64,000 nt of DNA from Bog-473 sp963764305 (GCA_963764305.1 CAVXSD010000009.1:248001-312000); one strand, 5' to 3'. Numbered from the stretch's first letter, positions 17,508-26,908 are shown. Translations and numbers: made by a program. Notes: generated by a model not told the origin, from the sequence alone.

Positions 17508-18575
17508 ATGACAGTGACCAATTTGGCACGGAGCATCACCGGCGGTGTCGATACACACCTCGACGTCCATGTAGCTGCGGCTTTGGATGAACGAGGGGCA
17601 CTCCTCGGGGTCGAGAGCTTCGCCACCACGCAGAGCGGCTACAAGAAGCTGCTGGGGTGGTTGAGCGACTTCGGCCCGGTCGAGCTCGTCGGTGTCGAAG
17701 GGACCGGTTCCTATGGAGCCGGGCTCACCCGTCACCTTCAAGCCGAGGGGATCAGGGTCGTCGAAGTCGACCGCCCCAACCGCCAGCGCCGCCGGCGCAA
17801 GGGCAAGTCCGACCCCCAAGACGCCATCTCGGCCGCCCGTGCCGCCCTCTCGGGCGACGCCTGTGGCGAGGCCAAGACGAGGGACGGAAACGTCGAATCC
17901 ATGCGGGTTTTACGTGTGGCGAGGTCCTCGGCACGCAAGGGCAGGACCCAGGCTCTCAACCAGATGCGCAACTTGGTCTCGACCGCGCCCGAGTCCATCC
18001 GGGCCGAGCTCCGGGGCCTCAACGTGTTCCACCTCCTCGAGCGCGCCTCGACCTATCGACCGGGATCCAAGCGCGACATCGTCTCGCTCACCAAGTTCAG
18101 TCTGCGGATGCTGGCCCAGCGGGCCATCACCCTCCAAGAGGAGATCACCGAGATCGACGCCATCCTCAAGCCCTTGGTCAAAGAGACCGCACCTCGACTC
18201 GTCGGTGCGCTCGGCATCGGCACCGACGCCGCCTCGGCTCTGTTGGTCACAGCCGGCGACAATTCCGAGCGACTGCGCGACGAAGCCGCCTTCGCTCATC
18301 TCTGCGGTGCCTCACCACTCGACGCCAGCAGCGGCAAACAAGAGCGGCACCGGCTCAATCGCAGCGGGGATCGGCAGGCCAACTCGGCTCTGTGGCACAT
18401 CGTGATCACCCGCATGGTCTATGACCCTCGCACCGCCGAGTACATCGATCGAAGGACCAAAGCGGGACTCACCAAGAAAGAGGCGGTGCGATGCCTCAAG
18501 CGCTACGTCGCCCGAGAAGTGTTCAGCCTTCTACCTCACGACAAATTAGCCTGGAACCACCGATCGACCATCTGA
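17508..18575 (+). CDS. IS110 family transposase (copy 2)
   Basis: A 355-residue transposase of the same group as the gene at 8412. The DEDD domain shows GGVDTHLDVHVAAALDERGA, VEGTGSYGAGL and VDRPNRQRRRRKGKSDPQDA. The C-terminal domain shows LGIGTDAASALLVTAGDNSE and CGASPLDASSGKQ. The ATG at 17508 follows CGAAGGG. The upstream open frame back to 17343 is non-coding leader. Sequence identity to copy 1 is partial, so they are related insertion sequences rather than duplicates. IS110 recombinases act with a guide RNA and do not leave inverted repeats. Confidence 0.9.
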   Translation: MTVTNLARSITGGVDTHLDVHVAAALDERGALLGVESFATTQSGYKKLLGWLSDFGPVELVGVEGTGSYGAGLTRHLQAEGIRVVEVDRPNRQRRRRKGKSDPQDAISAARAALSGDACGEAKTRDGNVESMRVLRVARSSARKGRTQALNQMRNLVSTAPESIRAELRGLNVFHLLERASTYRPGSKRDIVSLTKFSLRMLAQRAITLQEEITEIDAILKPLVKETAPRLVGALGIGTDAASALLVTAGDNSERLRDEAAFAHLCGASPLDASSGKQERHRLNRSGDRQANSALWHIVITRMVYDPRTAEYIDRRTKAGLTKKEAVRCLKRYVAREVFSLLPHDKLAWNHRSTI

Positions 18576-18659
18576 GCGAGCATCGCTGACGTGATTTGCA
18601 AGGTGAACGGTGTAGCGATGGCGGCGTGACTTCGTCAGGGGCCTTGGGGACGTGACTGT

Positions 18660-20184
18660 CCAGAGGGCTGTGATATGCGTCGGTTGTCAGCGCCTGATTC
18701 GGTCGTCTGCGGTGCGCCGACCGCGGAGGTGGCGTTAGAGCGGGACCGGTGGCAGAGCACGGAGGAGGGCGAGTGCTCGGTCGAAGACTCCTGCCCATGG
18801 CCAGTGCAGCGGCGCGCGCAGCGTGTGCGTTCCAGAGCGACTGACAAGACGACCGGGGACCGAGAAGAATCGAGTGCGCACTGTGCGCGCCACCACGAGC
18901 TGGTCCGCCGGGGTGAGCTCGCCGAGCAGGGCGGACCAGCGGATGAGGTTGTGGGCCAGGGCGGCACAGAGGAGCCACGCAGCGTTGGCGGAGAAGTTGC
19001 CCGACGGGACGTGCTCGAGCCCCGCCCCCTCCTTGAGGTCGCGGATGGCGAGCTCGACTCGGGCATGGGATCGGTGGAAGGCGTCGACGGCGACGGCGTC
19101 ACCTTGCAGATCGGTCACGAAGGCGAAGTGACGCCACTCGGGCCACAGGGTCGCCTGGGCTCCGACGAGCCGGGTCCGACGCACGATGAGGCGACGACCC
19201 TTGTAGGTGCACTCGGCCACCTCGGCCAGGCCGTCGGGGGCGTAGTCGATCGGGGTCCAGGCAGCCTCGTCGATCATCGAGGTGGCCCGGTGCACGGACT
19301 TCACCATGCGAACGCCCATCGTGTAGCCCACTCCCAGGCGCTCGAGGGTGGCGATGGTGGTATTGGACCAGAACCCCGAGTCGAAGCGCATGATCAGCTC
19401 GCCGGTCGCCCCGGCCCGGCGCAACCGGGCTACCAGCTCTTCGACGAAGCGCTTGGTGCCGCGCTGGGTGTTCGCCGCCCCCTTGCGCATCCGGACATGA
19501 AGGAGCTCACCGGTGGCCGCCAAGGTGGCGAGCAGGGGGTGGTAGCCGAGCCGCTTGGTGTAGCCGTAGCCGGCACCGTGTTTGGCTTTGCCGCACACCT
19601 CGGCGATGGTCGAGTCGAGGTCGACGACGCACTGTCGTGCGCCGGGCCCGGCTCCGAGGCTCCAGGCCCGGCGCAGCGCCTCGGCGAAGACGGCGTCGAG
19701 CTGTCGGACATGACCGAAGGTGAAGGACCGCAAGAAGGTGCCGAGCGTCGACGGTGCCATTACCCGGTGAGGCAGCACCGAAGAGGTGGCCCCGGCCCGC
19801 AACATGTCAGCGTGCTCGATGTGCGAGCCACCGGCCACCATGGCGTGCACCAAAGTGAGCACCTTGCGGCCGGGCAGGGCACCCCCGACCCAGCCCGACA
19901 GATCCACCGTGGCGTTGATCAGCCGCTCGAGACCGAGGCGAGTGACCAGCGTCGCCACCAACAACAACCCGGCATTGGCCACCAGGTTCGGCTCGTCAAA
20001 GGTCACTTCGATGCGGTCGATTCCCGCGATACTGGCCTCACAGAAAGTGCCTCCTCTGTTGCTGGACAACTGCGACTTCGACATCGCAATTCTCCCAGCC
20101 AGGGAGGCACTTTCCGCGGATGCGCAGCTACGTCACCAGGTCATTGGTCGGTGGTTCCAGGATTAGGACTTGACAGCCCATAGG
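18660..20184 (-). mobile_element. IS1380-type insertion sequence
   Basis: The transposase gene is bracketed by imperfect inverted ends: CCAGAGGGCTGT starting at 18660 and, on the opposite strand, CCTATGGGCTGT starting at 20184, both CC-N3-GGGCTGT. No matching target duplication is visible outside these points, so the exact ends are provisional. The size of about 1.5 kb fits the family. Confidence 0.6.
18735..20084 (-). CDS. IS1380 family transposase
   Basis: A 449-residue DDE transposase. Recognised segments are VVDLDSTIAEVCGKAKHGAG (first catalytic Asp), IMRFDSGFWSNTT (second Asp), RRTRLVGAQATLWPEWRHFA and the C-terminal helix FHRSHARVELAIRDLKEGAG, holding the Glu. The first residues MSKSQLSSNRGG lie close to the right inverted end. 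The gene appears intact, so the element may be functional. It separates the second IS110 from the arylsulfatase gene. Confidence 0.85.
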   Translation of the reverse strand: MSKSQLSSNRGGTFCEASIAGIDRIEVTFDEPNLVANAGLLLVATLVTRLGLERLINATVDLSGWVGGALPGRKVLTLVHAMVAGGSHIEHADMLRAGATSSVLPHRVMAPSTLGTFLRSFTFGHVRQLDAVFAEALRRAWSLGAGPGARQCVVDLDSTIAEVCGKAKHGAGYGYTKRLGYHPLLATLAATGELLHVRMRKGAANTQRGTKRFVEELVARLRRAGATGELIMRFDSGFWSNTTIATLERLGVGYTMGVRMVKSVHRATSMIDEAAWTPIDYAPDGLAEVAECTYKGRRLIVRRTRLVGAQATLWPEWRHFAFVTDLQGDAVAVDAFHRSHARVELAIRDLKEGAGLEHVPSGNFSANAAWLLCAALAHNLIRWSALLGELTPADQLVVARTVRTRFFSVPGRLVSRSGTHTLRAPLHWPWAGVFDRALALLRALPPVPL

Positions 20185-20249
20185 AGCATCGTACTGGGGC
20201 ACCCTCCGATTTGGGATGTCCTCTCGATCTTCAGGCGCTCGTTGCTAGT

Positions 20250-22658
20250 TCACTCCGACAACGCATGAGCTGCCCGACCGTGCTGCTCGGCGGTGTGCAC
20301 CTCGAGTTCGTCCTCGTCAGCGAGGTGCGGCGTGATGTCGAATACCACTTTCTTGACAGTGCCAGTGAAGGCGAAGGGTTTTCTGTCCTCGTAGACGCGG
20401 TCCACAACTCCACCGTTGTCGCGCCCAATGTCCATGCCCGCGTACCCTGAGAAGCGAATCGGGACGCTGTAGTCCATGCGCCCCTTCCCGACTTGTCGGT
20501 CGTTGACGATTAGGGTCACGTCTCCACCGGTTGCGGGTTTGGCCCCGTCGGCTGCGAACTCCATCCTCACGGTGACTTCGCCGGGGGGTAGATCCTCTTC
20601 GGCGACTTGTGTGAAGACGAATACGCCCATCATCGAGTAGGTGTGGGTGAGCTTGCCGTCTTGGACGTAGAGGGTGAAACCGCCGAGGTGGTCAGCTTCG
20701 GCGACGATCACGCCTTCGGCACCCTCCTCAGGCACGACCAGGTCCGCGCTGATCGTGTACGAACGGTTGTAGATCCTGGGGATCATGCCGGGCATCACGT
20801 TCTGAACGTCGCCGCGGAACTCGAAGGTCGTCTGCTCGGGAATGGGAGGCACCAGGCCGAAGAACGCCGAGAGCGCCCCGAGGAGCGGCAACACCTTGTA
20901 TCGCTCGGCCTCCTCCCAGAAGATGTCCTTGAGCTCCTGCACCTTCTCGGGATGGTCGCGGGCGAGGTCTTTCGCCTGGGAGAAGTCGTCGGGCAGGTAG
21001 TAGAGCTCCACCGGGCCGGCATCCGGATCCCAGACCCCCGGTGCGTACGGGCTGAGAGCTTCGGGGGTGAGCTCCCACGGGATGCGCTCGGTCTTCATTG
21101 CGAGCCACCAGCCGTCTTTGTACATCCCGCGGTTACCCACCGTCTCGAAGTACTGCTGGGTGCGGTGTTCGGGTGCGGCTCCGTTAGTGAGCGACGCAGC
21201 GAACGAGGTGCCGTGCATCGGCTCCTGCTCGATTCCATCGACTGTGTCGGGTTCGGGGATCCGAGCAATGTCAAGAATCGTGGGAGCGACGTCGATGACA
21301 TGCGTGAACTGCGAACGCAGCCCGCCGGCATCGTTGACGTGCTGGGGCCAGTGAACGACCATCGGATTGCGAGTCCCCCCGAGGTGCGAGCCGACCTGCT
21401 TGCCCCACTGGAATGGCGTGGCCCCGGCCCAGGCCCACCCTGCCGAGTAGTGGGGGTCCATGATGGCGGCGCCCCACTGATCGAGCCCGCCATACTGTTC
21501 GGCAAGTTGCAGCTGCATCTCGTCGGTCAGCGGGATGCCATTTTGCATCGTGAGCTCGTTGAATGAGCCGGTGATAGTCCCCTCCATGCTGGCGCCGTTG
21601 TCACCCCAGATCCACACGATGAGCGTGTTGTCGAGCTCGCCGAGCTCCTCAACAGCGTCGATCACTCGCCCAACGTTGTAGTCGGCGTTCTCTGAGTACC
21701 CGGCATAGACCTCCATTTGCCGCACATAGAACGCCTTCAGGTTCTTGGGCACATCATCCCAAGCAGGAAAGGCCTTGTTGCGAGGGGTGAGCAGGGTTTC
21801 AGGAGGGATCACTCCGAACTCCTTCTGGCGAGCGAACGTCTCCTCGCGCAGTTTGTCCCAGCCCTGGTCGAACGTTCCTTTGTACTTGTCGGCCCACGCT
21901 TTGGTGACGTGGTGGGGGGCGTGGCTGCAGCCCGTCGAGAAGTAGACGAAGAACGGCTTCTGAGCGTCCTGGGCACGGATGGCGTGCAGCCACTCGATAG
22001 TCCGATCCGCCATTGCATCGGGAAAGTAAAAGGGGTCGTCCTTGTTGTAGAAGCTGTCATCTGTGCCGATGATCTTCTGGTTTTCGGCCAGGCAGGGGTC
22101 CCACTGGCTGGACCCTCCCCCCAGGATTCCGTAGAAGTAATCAAACCCCCAGCCGTTCGGCCATCGGTCGAATGGGCCTGCGGGGCCCTGTTGGCCATCC
22201 GGTGTGAGGTGCCATTTTCCAAAGATGGCCGTGCTGTAGCCGTTGTCCCTGAGAATCCGAGGGAGCGGCGCGCAGTCGCGCGGCAAGATTGCCGAGTACC
22301 CCGGGAAGCCACCTGCGAACTCGCCGATGGAGCCGAAACCCACTGCGTGGTTGTTCCGACCCGTCAGAAGCGAAGCACGGGTTGGCGAGCAAAGCGCGGT
22401 GACGTGGAACCGGTTGTAGCGGAGCCCCCCATGCGCCATGTGGGTGAAGTTGGGTGTCTGGATCGGTCCGCCGAAAGTGCTTGGATTCCCGAACCCGGCA
22501 TCGTCGATCAGGACGAGCAGCACGTTGGGCGCGCCTTCAGGTGGTGTGGGGTGGCCGATCAGGTTCCAGTCGGGTTGCGACCCGTCCAATGTCTTGTGGA
22601 CAGTTCCAGAGAAGGCCGGCCGCCGGATCGGCAAACGGCTGCGATCGACATCACTCAT
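20250..22658 (-). CDS. Arylsulfatase, large form with C-terminal beta domain
   Basis: An 802-residue sulfatase. Metal-binding LLVLIDDAGFGNPSTFGG is followed by the formylglycine signature CSPTRASLLTGRNNH and by STAIFGKWHLTP. A later metal site is IWIWGDNGASMEGT. After about residue 560 an extra region ends in a beta-rich domain (TFEFRGDVQNVMPGMIPRIY) common in long arylsulfatases of soil actinobacteria and proteobacteria. The RBS TAGGAGCG precedes the ATG. No signal peptide is seen, so it probably acts in the cytoplasm. It hydrolyses an aryl or alkyl sulfate that cannot be identified. Maturation needs a formylglycine-generating enzyme not encoded here. Confidence 0.9.
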   Translation of the reverse strand: MSDVDRSRLPIRRPAFSGTVHKTLDGSQPDWNLIGHPTPPEGAPNVLLVLIDDAGFGNPSTFGGPIQTPNFTHMAHGGLRYNRFHVTALCSPTRASLLTGRNNHAVGFGSIGEFAGGFPGYSAILPRDCAPLPRILRDNGYSTAIFGKWHLTPDGQQGPAGPFDRWPNGWGFDYFYGILGGGSSQWDPCLAENQKIIGTDDSFYNKDDPFYFPDAMADRTIEWLHAIRAQDAQKPFFVYFSTGCSHAPHHVTKAWADKYKGTFDQGWDKLREETFARQKEFGVIPPETLLTPRNKAFPAWDDVPKNLKAFYVRQMEVYAGYSENADYNVGRVIDAVEELGELDNTLIVWIWGDNGASMEGTITGSFNELTMQNGIPLTDEMQLQLAEQYGGLDQWGAAIMDPHYSAGWAWAGATPFQWGKQVGSHLGGTRNPMVVHWPQHVNDAGGLRSQFTHVIDVAPTILDIARIPEPDTVDGIEQEPMHGTSFAASLTNGAAPEHRTQQYFETVGNRGMYKDGWWLAMKTERIPWELTPEALSPYAPGVWDPDAGPVELYYLPDDFSQAKDLARDHPEKVQELKDIFWEEAERYKVLPLLGALSAFFGLVPPIPEQTTFEFRGDVQNVMPGMIPRIYNRSYTISADLVVPEEGAEGVIVAEADHLGGFTLYVQDGKLTHTYSMMGVFVFTQVAEEDLPPGEVTVRMEFAADGAKPATGGDVTLIVNDRQVGKGRMDYSVPIRFSGYAGMDIGRDNGGVVDRVYEDRKPFAFTGTVKKVVFDITPHLADEDELEVHTAEQHGRAAHALSE

Positions 22659-23058
22659 ATTGCGCTCCTATCTGGGGATGGAAGGTTTCGTATCGCTTAG
22701 TCCGACCATGCATGATCGACCATCCGAGGTCAACCCCCGTGGAGCTCGCAGCGCAACCGAGGAAGTCGGAACAGCTTCTCGGACCGGGATTGGCGGAGAT
22801 CCACGCTGCATTCATCCATGTCAGCAGTCACCCTCAGCGAGCCAATCGAGTGCAATGCCAGATGCCAACGGCATGTGGCCGCGCATCCAGAGGATCGAGA
22901 TCGGCTGCCCCCCTGGTGCCGAACGGGGCGCCCCACTCCCGGCGATCGGGGACACTCCGTGAGCGCGGGATTCGGGGACGCGGCAAATTGGGACGTCGCG
23001 TGTCTGGTCACCCTGCGGGCGCGGTTGGGTTGGGGTTCGTCTAACGGTTCTTCTCCGA
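22659..23058. promoter_or_regulatory. Arylsulfatase upstream region with repeated CGACCAT boxes
   Basis: About 400 bp without a gene. CGACCAT occurs at 22703-22709 and again at 22717-22723, 45-65 bp before the arylsulfatase ATG, flanking an ATGCAT centre. The pair sits where an operator or activator site would be expected. The remaining 300 bp toward the VOC gene show no recognisable feature. Confidence 0.35.
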
Positions 23059-23560
23059 CTAGAGAACGGCCGTGCCGTACATCTCGCCGATCGGGTCGCG
23101 GATGAGTTCGAGTCGCTCGCCGTCAGGCCCGCTGAAGTAGATCGACGATCCACTCATCGTTTCGCAAGGCACTCCCTCGGCGTCCAGCTTGCCTTTTAGG
23201 TGCTCCCACTGCTCGGGCGCGACGGAAATCGCAAGGTGGTGGAGTCCACCGAGCACCTCGGCGTACTCGCCGAGGTCGAGGCCGGGGAAGTCGAAGAACG
23301 CCGAGCAGGTTGTTGTTCCCGATGTCGAAGAAGAAGTGCGTGGAGCCCTGGTAGTCGCGGTTCTCGAACAACTCGGTGAGCGGGAACTCCAACAGGCGTT
23401 GGTAGAACGCGATCGTCCTCTCCACATCGCGGCTGAGTAGCGCGAGGTGGTGCACGCCGCGTCCCGCCGATTGCGGACGCTGATCTGCGGGCGCGAGGTA
23501 TCGGGCGCGTAGTTCGTCCCATTCGGACTGACGGTCCAGATGGGCTCCGTGTCGAGTCAT
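23059..23560 (-). CDS. VOC family (glyoxalase/dioxygenase superfamily) protein, frameshifted
   Basis: A metal-dependent vicinal-oxygen-chelate fold protein. The first half GVHHLALLSRDVERTIAFYQ ends in FFFDIGNNNLL. One extra G near 23303 shifts the frame, and the second half AFFDFPGLDLGEYAEVLGGL, HHLAISVAPEQWEHL and GPDGERLELIRDPIGEMYG ends at 23059. Candidate metal ligands are His in VHHLAL, His in LHHLAI and Glu in ERLELI. The ATG at 23560 follows AAAGGAGCG. It lies in a minus-strand series with a DinB-like gene, another VOC gene and a hemerythrin gene. The substrate is unknown. Confidence 0.75.
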
Positions 23561-23796
23561 TGCCTCGCTCCTTTCGCTCTGTGTTCGGGGGACCGTCTGG
23601 GTTGCCATGAGCTTGCAGTTCTTGGAATGCGGTGTCGGTGTTGGAGTCGGCGACGTAGCGGGATCGTGGTGATTGGCGGTCTGGCGGAGCGATGCTTTCT
23701 CGATCGTGCCCGGGCGCTCGACGGATCAGCGGGTGGGCACGAGCCGAGGAAAGTTCTCGCGTTGTGAGTGCTCCGGGACGGGCGTCGGCCGCGAGA

Positions 23797-24375
23797 TCAG
23801 AGCGAACGCCCGCTGAAGGCGGCGAGTCGATCGAGCGTGGACGCGCCCTCGGGGGCCGGCTGCTCGGCGGCGTAGAGGCCGGCGGCGCGGAACTCGGGCG
23901 AGACTGAGGCTTGGCTGGTGGCGAGAGCGCTGTCGGCCGCGGCAACCTGAATCTCGATGGTGAGTCCGGTGGCTCGAGTGAGGTCCCAGGCGTGGGTGGC
24001 GTGGTCGGCCATGATCAGGTTGAGTGCGAAGGGTGCGGGTGTGTCTCCCCAGGGCATGGGCACGGTTCCTGCGAGTACGCCGGGGGCGCTGAATGCGCTA
24101 ACGACGCCAGCGGTGGCGTGGCGGTAGGACGCGGCGGGGTCGTTGCCGACCCAGTCGGGCATGTCGGACCAGTCCGGCATGGACTGCTGTTCGCCGCGCG
24201 CACAGGCGGCGAACAGGTCAGCGCCCCCGATCATGTGGTTGAGGACGTCGCGTGCGCTCCACCCGACGCAGGGGGACGGTGCGGCGAGCTGGGAGGGGGT
24301 GGCCTTGTCTATGGCGCGGGCGATCGAAGCGCTGACGCCCTCGAACATGGTGAGCTCGGTTGCGGTCGTTGTCAT
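23797..24375 (-). CDS. TIGR03086-type metal-binding protein (DinB/maleylpyruvate isomerase-like)
   Basis: A 192-residue four-helix protein of the DinB superfamily. The opening LTMFEGVSASIARAIDKATP, then SPCVGWSARDVLNHMIGGAD and the later LIMADHATHAWDLTRATGL match TIGR03086. The His residues of NHMI and DHATHAWD are the expected metal ligands. Such proteins are often mycothiol-dependent enzymes or of unknown role. Its start at 24375 is preceded by AGGAGAAACC. It lies between two VOC genes on the same strand. The decayed gene at 7010-7619 is a distant relative in the same island. Confidence 0.8.
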   Translation of the reverse strand: MTTTATELTMFEGVSASIARAIDKATPSQLAAPSPCVGWSARDVLNHMIGGADLFAACARGEQQSMPDWSDMPDWVGNDPAASYRHATAGVVSAFSAPGVLAGTVPMPWGDTPAPFALNLIMADHATHAWDLTRATGLTIEIQVAAADSALATSQASVSPEFRAAGLYAAEQPAPEGASTLDRLAAFSGRSL

Positions 24376-24479
24376 TGGTTTCTCCTCGCTGTTCTAGGGC
24401 CTGGTGGCCTGGTTCTGGGCAGTCGTTTTCGTGGTCATTTCAGTGACGGTGCTGGGGTTCTGGGGCGGGTTCAATCCCT

Positions 24480-25064
24480 TCACGCGGTCGGTGCGAGCGT
24501 GCTATCTCGATTACCAGTCAGCGTGCCCGTGCTCTGGAGCTCGACGACGGCTGGGACGGGATCGGGGTCGGCGAAGAGCTGGGGATCGTGGTAGTTGGCC
24601 GGTTGGTTGGTGGGGTCGTTGACCCACCAGGAGGCCTCGAGCGCGATGCCGTTGGGGTCGGTGAAGTAGACGGAGCGGACGACGTCATGGTCGACGATGT
24701 CGGTGACCTCCCAAGCGTGGCTCTGCAGGCGTCGGCGGAGGACGTCGAGTGCCTGCTCGTCGGGGAGGTTCAGCGACAGATGGTCGAACTGGGGGGCGCG
24801 TTCGTTGGGCACGCCGGCGCGGTTCACGAACGGCTCGGCAGGCGCGTCGGCGTACTCGAAGAAGGCCACCGTGCACTGGGGACCGAACTCGAAGAAATAG
24901 TGGCGGAACTCGGGCGTGCTGATCGTGGCGACGAGCCGGGCACCGAGGGTTCCGTGGTAGAAGCGGACCGTCGCATCCATATCGGTGGTCACGAGCGCGA
25001 GATGGTTGATCCCCTGCCAGTTCGGTCGAGTGTCCTCGGCTCCAATACGTTCCGCGGCGCTCAT
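24480..25064 (-). CDS. VOC family protein (glyoxalase/bleomycin resistance superfamily)
   Basis: A 194-residue protein with both halves of the VOC fold: GINHLALVTTDMDATVRFYH in the first, QFDHLSLNLPDEQALDVLRR and FTDPNGIALEASWW in the second. His in INHLAL, His in FDHLSL and Glu in ALEASW are the likely metal ligands. Its ATG overlaps the stop of the upstream hemerythrin gene (ATGA at 25061-25064), so the two are translationally coupled and probably under the same MarR control. It is related in design to the VOC protein at 23059. The reaction is unknown. Confidence 0.8.
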   Translation of the reverse strand: MSAAERIGAEDTRPNWQGINHLALVTTDMDATVRFYHGTLGARLVATISTPEFRHYFFEFGPQCTVAFFEYADAPAEPFVNRAGVPNERAPQFDHLSLNLPDEQALDVLRRRLQSHAWEVTDIVDHDVVRSVYFTDPNGIALEASWWVNDPTNQPANYHDPQLFADPDPVPAVVELQSTGTLTGNRDSTLAPTA

Positions 25065-25771
25065 GATCGGGTCCCCGTCACTTCGGCGATCGCGCCTGAC
25101 ACCGACAGCGCCACGTCAGTGGTGGACTCGGGGGCGGGCGCGAGGTCGGGGATGCGTCGAGCGAGTTCCGCGAAGTCGTCTCCGATCGCCTGGTGGACGA
25201 GCTGGATAGCTCCCCCGAAGACTTCCGCCGGCATCACCATCTGCCAGATGCGGGTCATGTTCTCGCGGTCGTCGTCGCTCAGCAGTGGGAACATCCACGC
25301 GATGAGTTCGGGGTTGCGGTCCGGGGGAACCTCGCCGGCCATGACACCGACTGCCTGGCCCTGGTCGGGCACCGAGACCCGCTCCCTGATGATGCGATAC
25401 AAGTGGGTGTCTTCCTTGTTCAGGTGAACGTCGAGAAAAAACTTGAAGGCCTTGGTGGCGCGTGCCGTCTCCAACGGGTCGTGCACCGACACCGCGTTGC
25501 TCAACCCGTCGAAGGCCGCATCGAGGGCTCGGTGATCCTTCTCGTAGGCCTCGGCGATCGAGGGGGCCACGGCTTCGAGGGCCGGGAAGATCGCCAGCTC
25601 TTCGCCGTGCGCGTGCCACTCCAGCACCTCGTTGAAGAACCGGAACCTCTCCACCGTCGCCTCGAGCCCCGGCTTCCCTCGTGCCGCGTCGAGCGCGGCG
25701 GTGTCGATGATCGCCATGTCGGCTCGGAACGCATTGTGAATCGCCACTACTGCATCGATCGGACTGGCCAT
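25061..25771 (-). CDS. Hemerythrin HHE domain protein
   Basis: A 236-residue protein likely to bind a di-iron centre for O2, NO or redox sensing or transport. Ligand-like His and Glu residues lie in VAIHNAFRADM, LEWHAHGEELAIFPALE, EKDHRALDAAF and DVHLNKEDTHLYRII, a two-part HHE pattern. The ATG at 25771 follows AAAGGAGG, so the upstream in-frame codons to 25837 are not used. It heads the minus-strand cluster and faces a MarR gene across palindromic operators. VOC and DinB-like genes follow, suggesting a response to a reactive or aromatic compound. Confidence 0.8.
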   Translation of the reverse strand: MASPIDAVVAIHNAFRADMAIIDTAALDAARGKPGLEATVERFRFFNEVLEWHAHGEELAIFPALEAVAPSIAEAYEKDHRALDAAFDGLSNAVSVHDPLETARATKAFKFFLDVHLNKEDTHLYRIIRERVSVPDQGQAVGVMAGEVPPDRNPELIAWMFPLLSDDDRENMTRIWQMVMPAEVFGGAIQLVHQAIGDDFAELARRIPDLAPAPESTTDVALSVSGAIAEVTGTRS

Positions 25772-25796
25772 GTCGGCCTCCTTTGGCGTGGACAAG

Positions 25797-25849
25797 TATC
25801 TTGACTTCAAGATAATCCTCCTCAAACTACGTGTCAAGAGTTATCTTGA
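25797..25849. promoter_or_regulatory. MarR-type operators between the hemerythrin and MarR genes
   Basis: TATCTTGA-CT-TCAAGATA at 25797-25814 is a perfect 8-2-8 inverted repeat, 26 bp before the hemerythrin ATG. A second site TCAAGA-GTTA-TCTTGA lies at 25834-25849. The TATCTTGA half-site is the classic MarR/OhrR-type box. The AT-rich block in GC-rich surroundings also offers promoter elements. Binding by the divergent MarR protein is inferred from position. Confidence 0.75.
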
Positions 25850-26089
25850 TACGCTTCTACTTGAAGCCCAATCTCCAGAGACCAATCATCCGGCTGGCAA
25901 GCTATGCTGGCCGCAGCCTTATGGAGGGACCATGGAGACAGCAGCGACATCGATCGTCCGGCACCGCGTGCAAGACCAGGGCGCCTGGCGCACCGTGTCC
26001 GAGACAGTGGAGGGCCCCCGCCCGCAACGCGGCTGTAGGGGCGCCGTCGTCGCGGAGCCCTCACATCGAAACCGCCGTGGAGGCCTGAG

Positions 26090-26771
26090 TTGAGCCCGTC
26101 CGCCGCACGTCGCAAGGGTGGCGTTCCCCGCGGGGGCGCCGCCCCGGCGCGTCCACCGGAAGAGGACGCGTTCGAACACGAATACCCCGGCGCGTCGTGG
26201 CTCGCCTCTCGCGATCCGCCAGCTCGAGGTCGTCGGCGGCCAGGCCGAGGAGCTTGTCGCCACAGTCGCCCGGCGGTACGGCCTATCCCACGCAGCACTC
26301 AACGCGCTCGCCGTCATCGAAGGCGCCGGCGGCCCCATTCCCACCGGCGAGATCAGCGCCCGAATGCACATCACCACCGGAACGATGACCAGCGTCCTCG
26401 ACACCCTCGAACGCAACGGCTACATCAGACGCATCGCCGACCCCAACGACCGCCGCCGCGTCCTGGTCGACATCACGCCCGACGCTCAAGCCGTGCTCGA
26501 CAAGATGCTCCCAGAAGTCCAACACGTCATCGCCGCTGCCATGGCAAACATCGAGGACGACGCCCTCCAGGCCCTTCTCGACGCCCTCGCCGCCGTCAGC
26601 GCCGCGATCGCAGCTCTCCCCGACACCCTCCCGCCCGTCGCTCCCCGACGAACACCAGCTCACCTGCGCCGCACCTACGCAACCGGCACGGAAACCTCCA
26701 GCGACACCGAGGAGCGCACCCGCAGGATCGAATCGCACCAGTCGCAACCGCCACTAAAAAGCGTCCCATAA
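26090..26771 (+). CDS. MarR family transcriptional regulator, frame break near N-terminus
   Basis: A winged-helix regulator. The DNA-binding region reads LSHAALNALAVIEGAGGPIP, TGEISARMHITTGTMTSVLD and TLERNGYIRRIADPNDRRRV, followed by the wing VLVDITPDAQAVLDKML. The long frame ends at 26771. The N-terminus is more natural in another frame: TTG at 26090 gives LSPSAARRKGGVPRGG through FEHEYPGASWLAS, and one indel near 26205-26215 joins IRQLEVVGGQAEELVATVAR. It is divergent from the hemerythrin cluster and probably represses both by binding the TATCTTGA palindromes. The ligand is unknown. Confidence 0.8.
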
Positions 26772-26869
26772 CGCGCACCGAACACGGCAACAGGGGTATC
26801 CCCGTAGTGCGTACGGGGCGCCCCTACCCGGCCCGAACGGGGCCCGTCGTGGAGCTCCGTCGCTGAGCC

Positions 26870-26908
26870 TGAGTGAGCGCGGCGGATCGCCGCACCCGAT
26901 CTCACTCA
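26870..26908. terminator. Long imperfect hairpin after MarR
   Basis: TGAGTGAG (26870-26877) pairs with CTCACTCA (26901-26908), enclosing a second GGCG/CGCC stem. It lies 100 bp past the MarR stop and 160 bp past the end of the convergent phage-like gene, so it may serve as a bidirectional terminator. No T-run follows. Confidence 0.4.

Noticed and set aside
18660..20184. Exact target duplication for the IS1380-type element
   Set aside because: The bases flanking the proposed ends (CTGT and AGCA) do not match, so no duplication is claimed.
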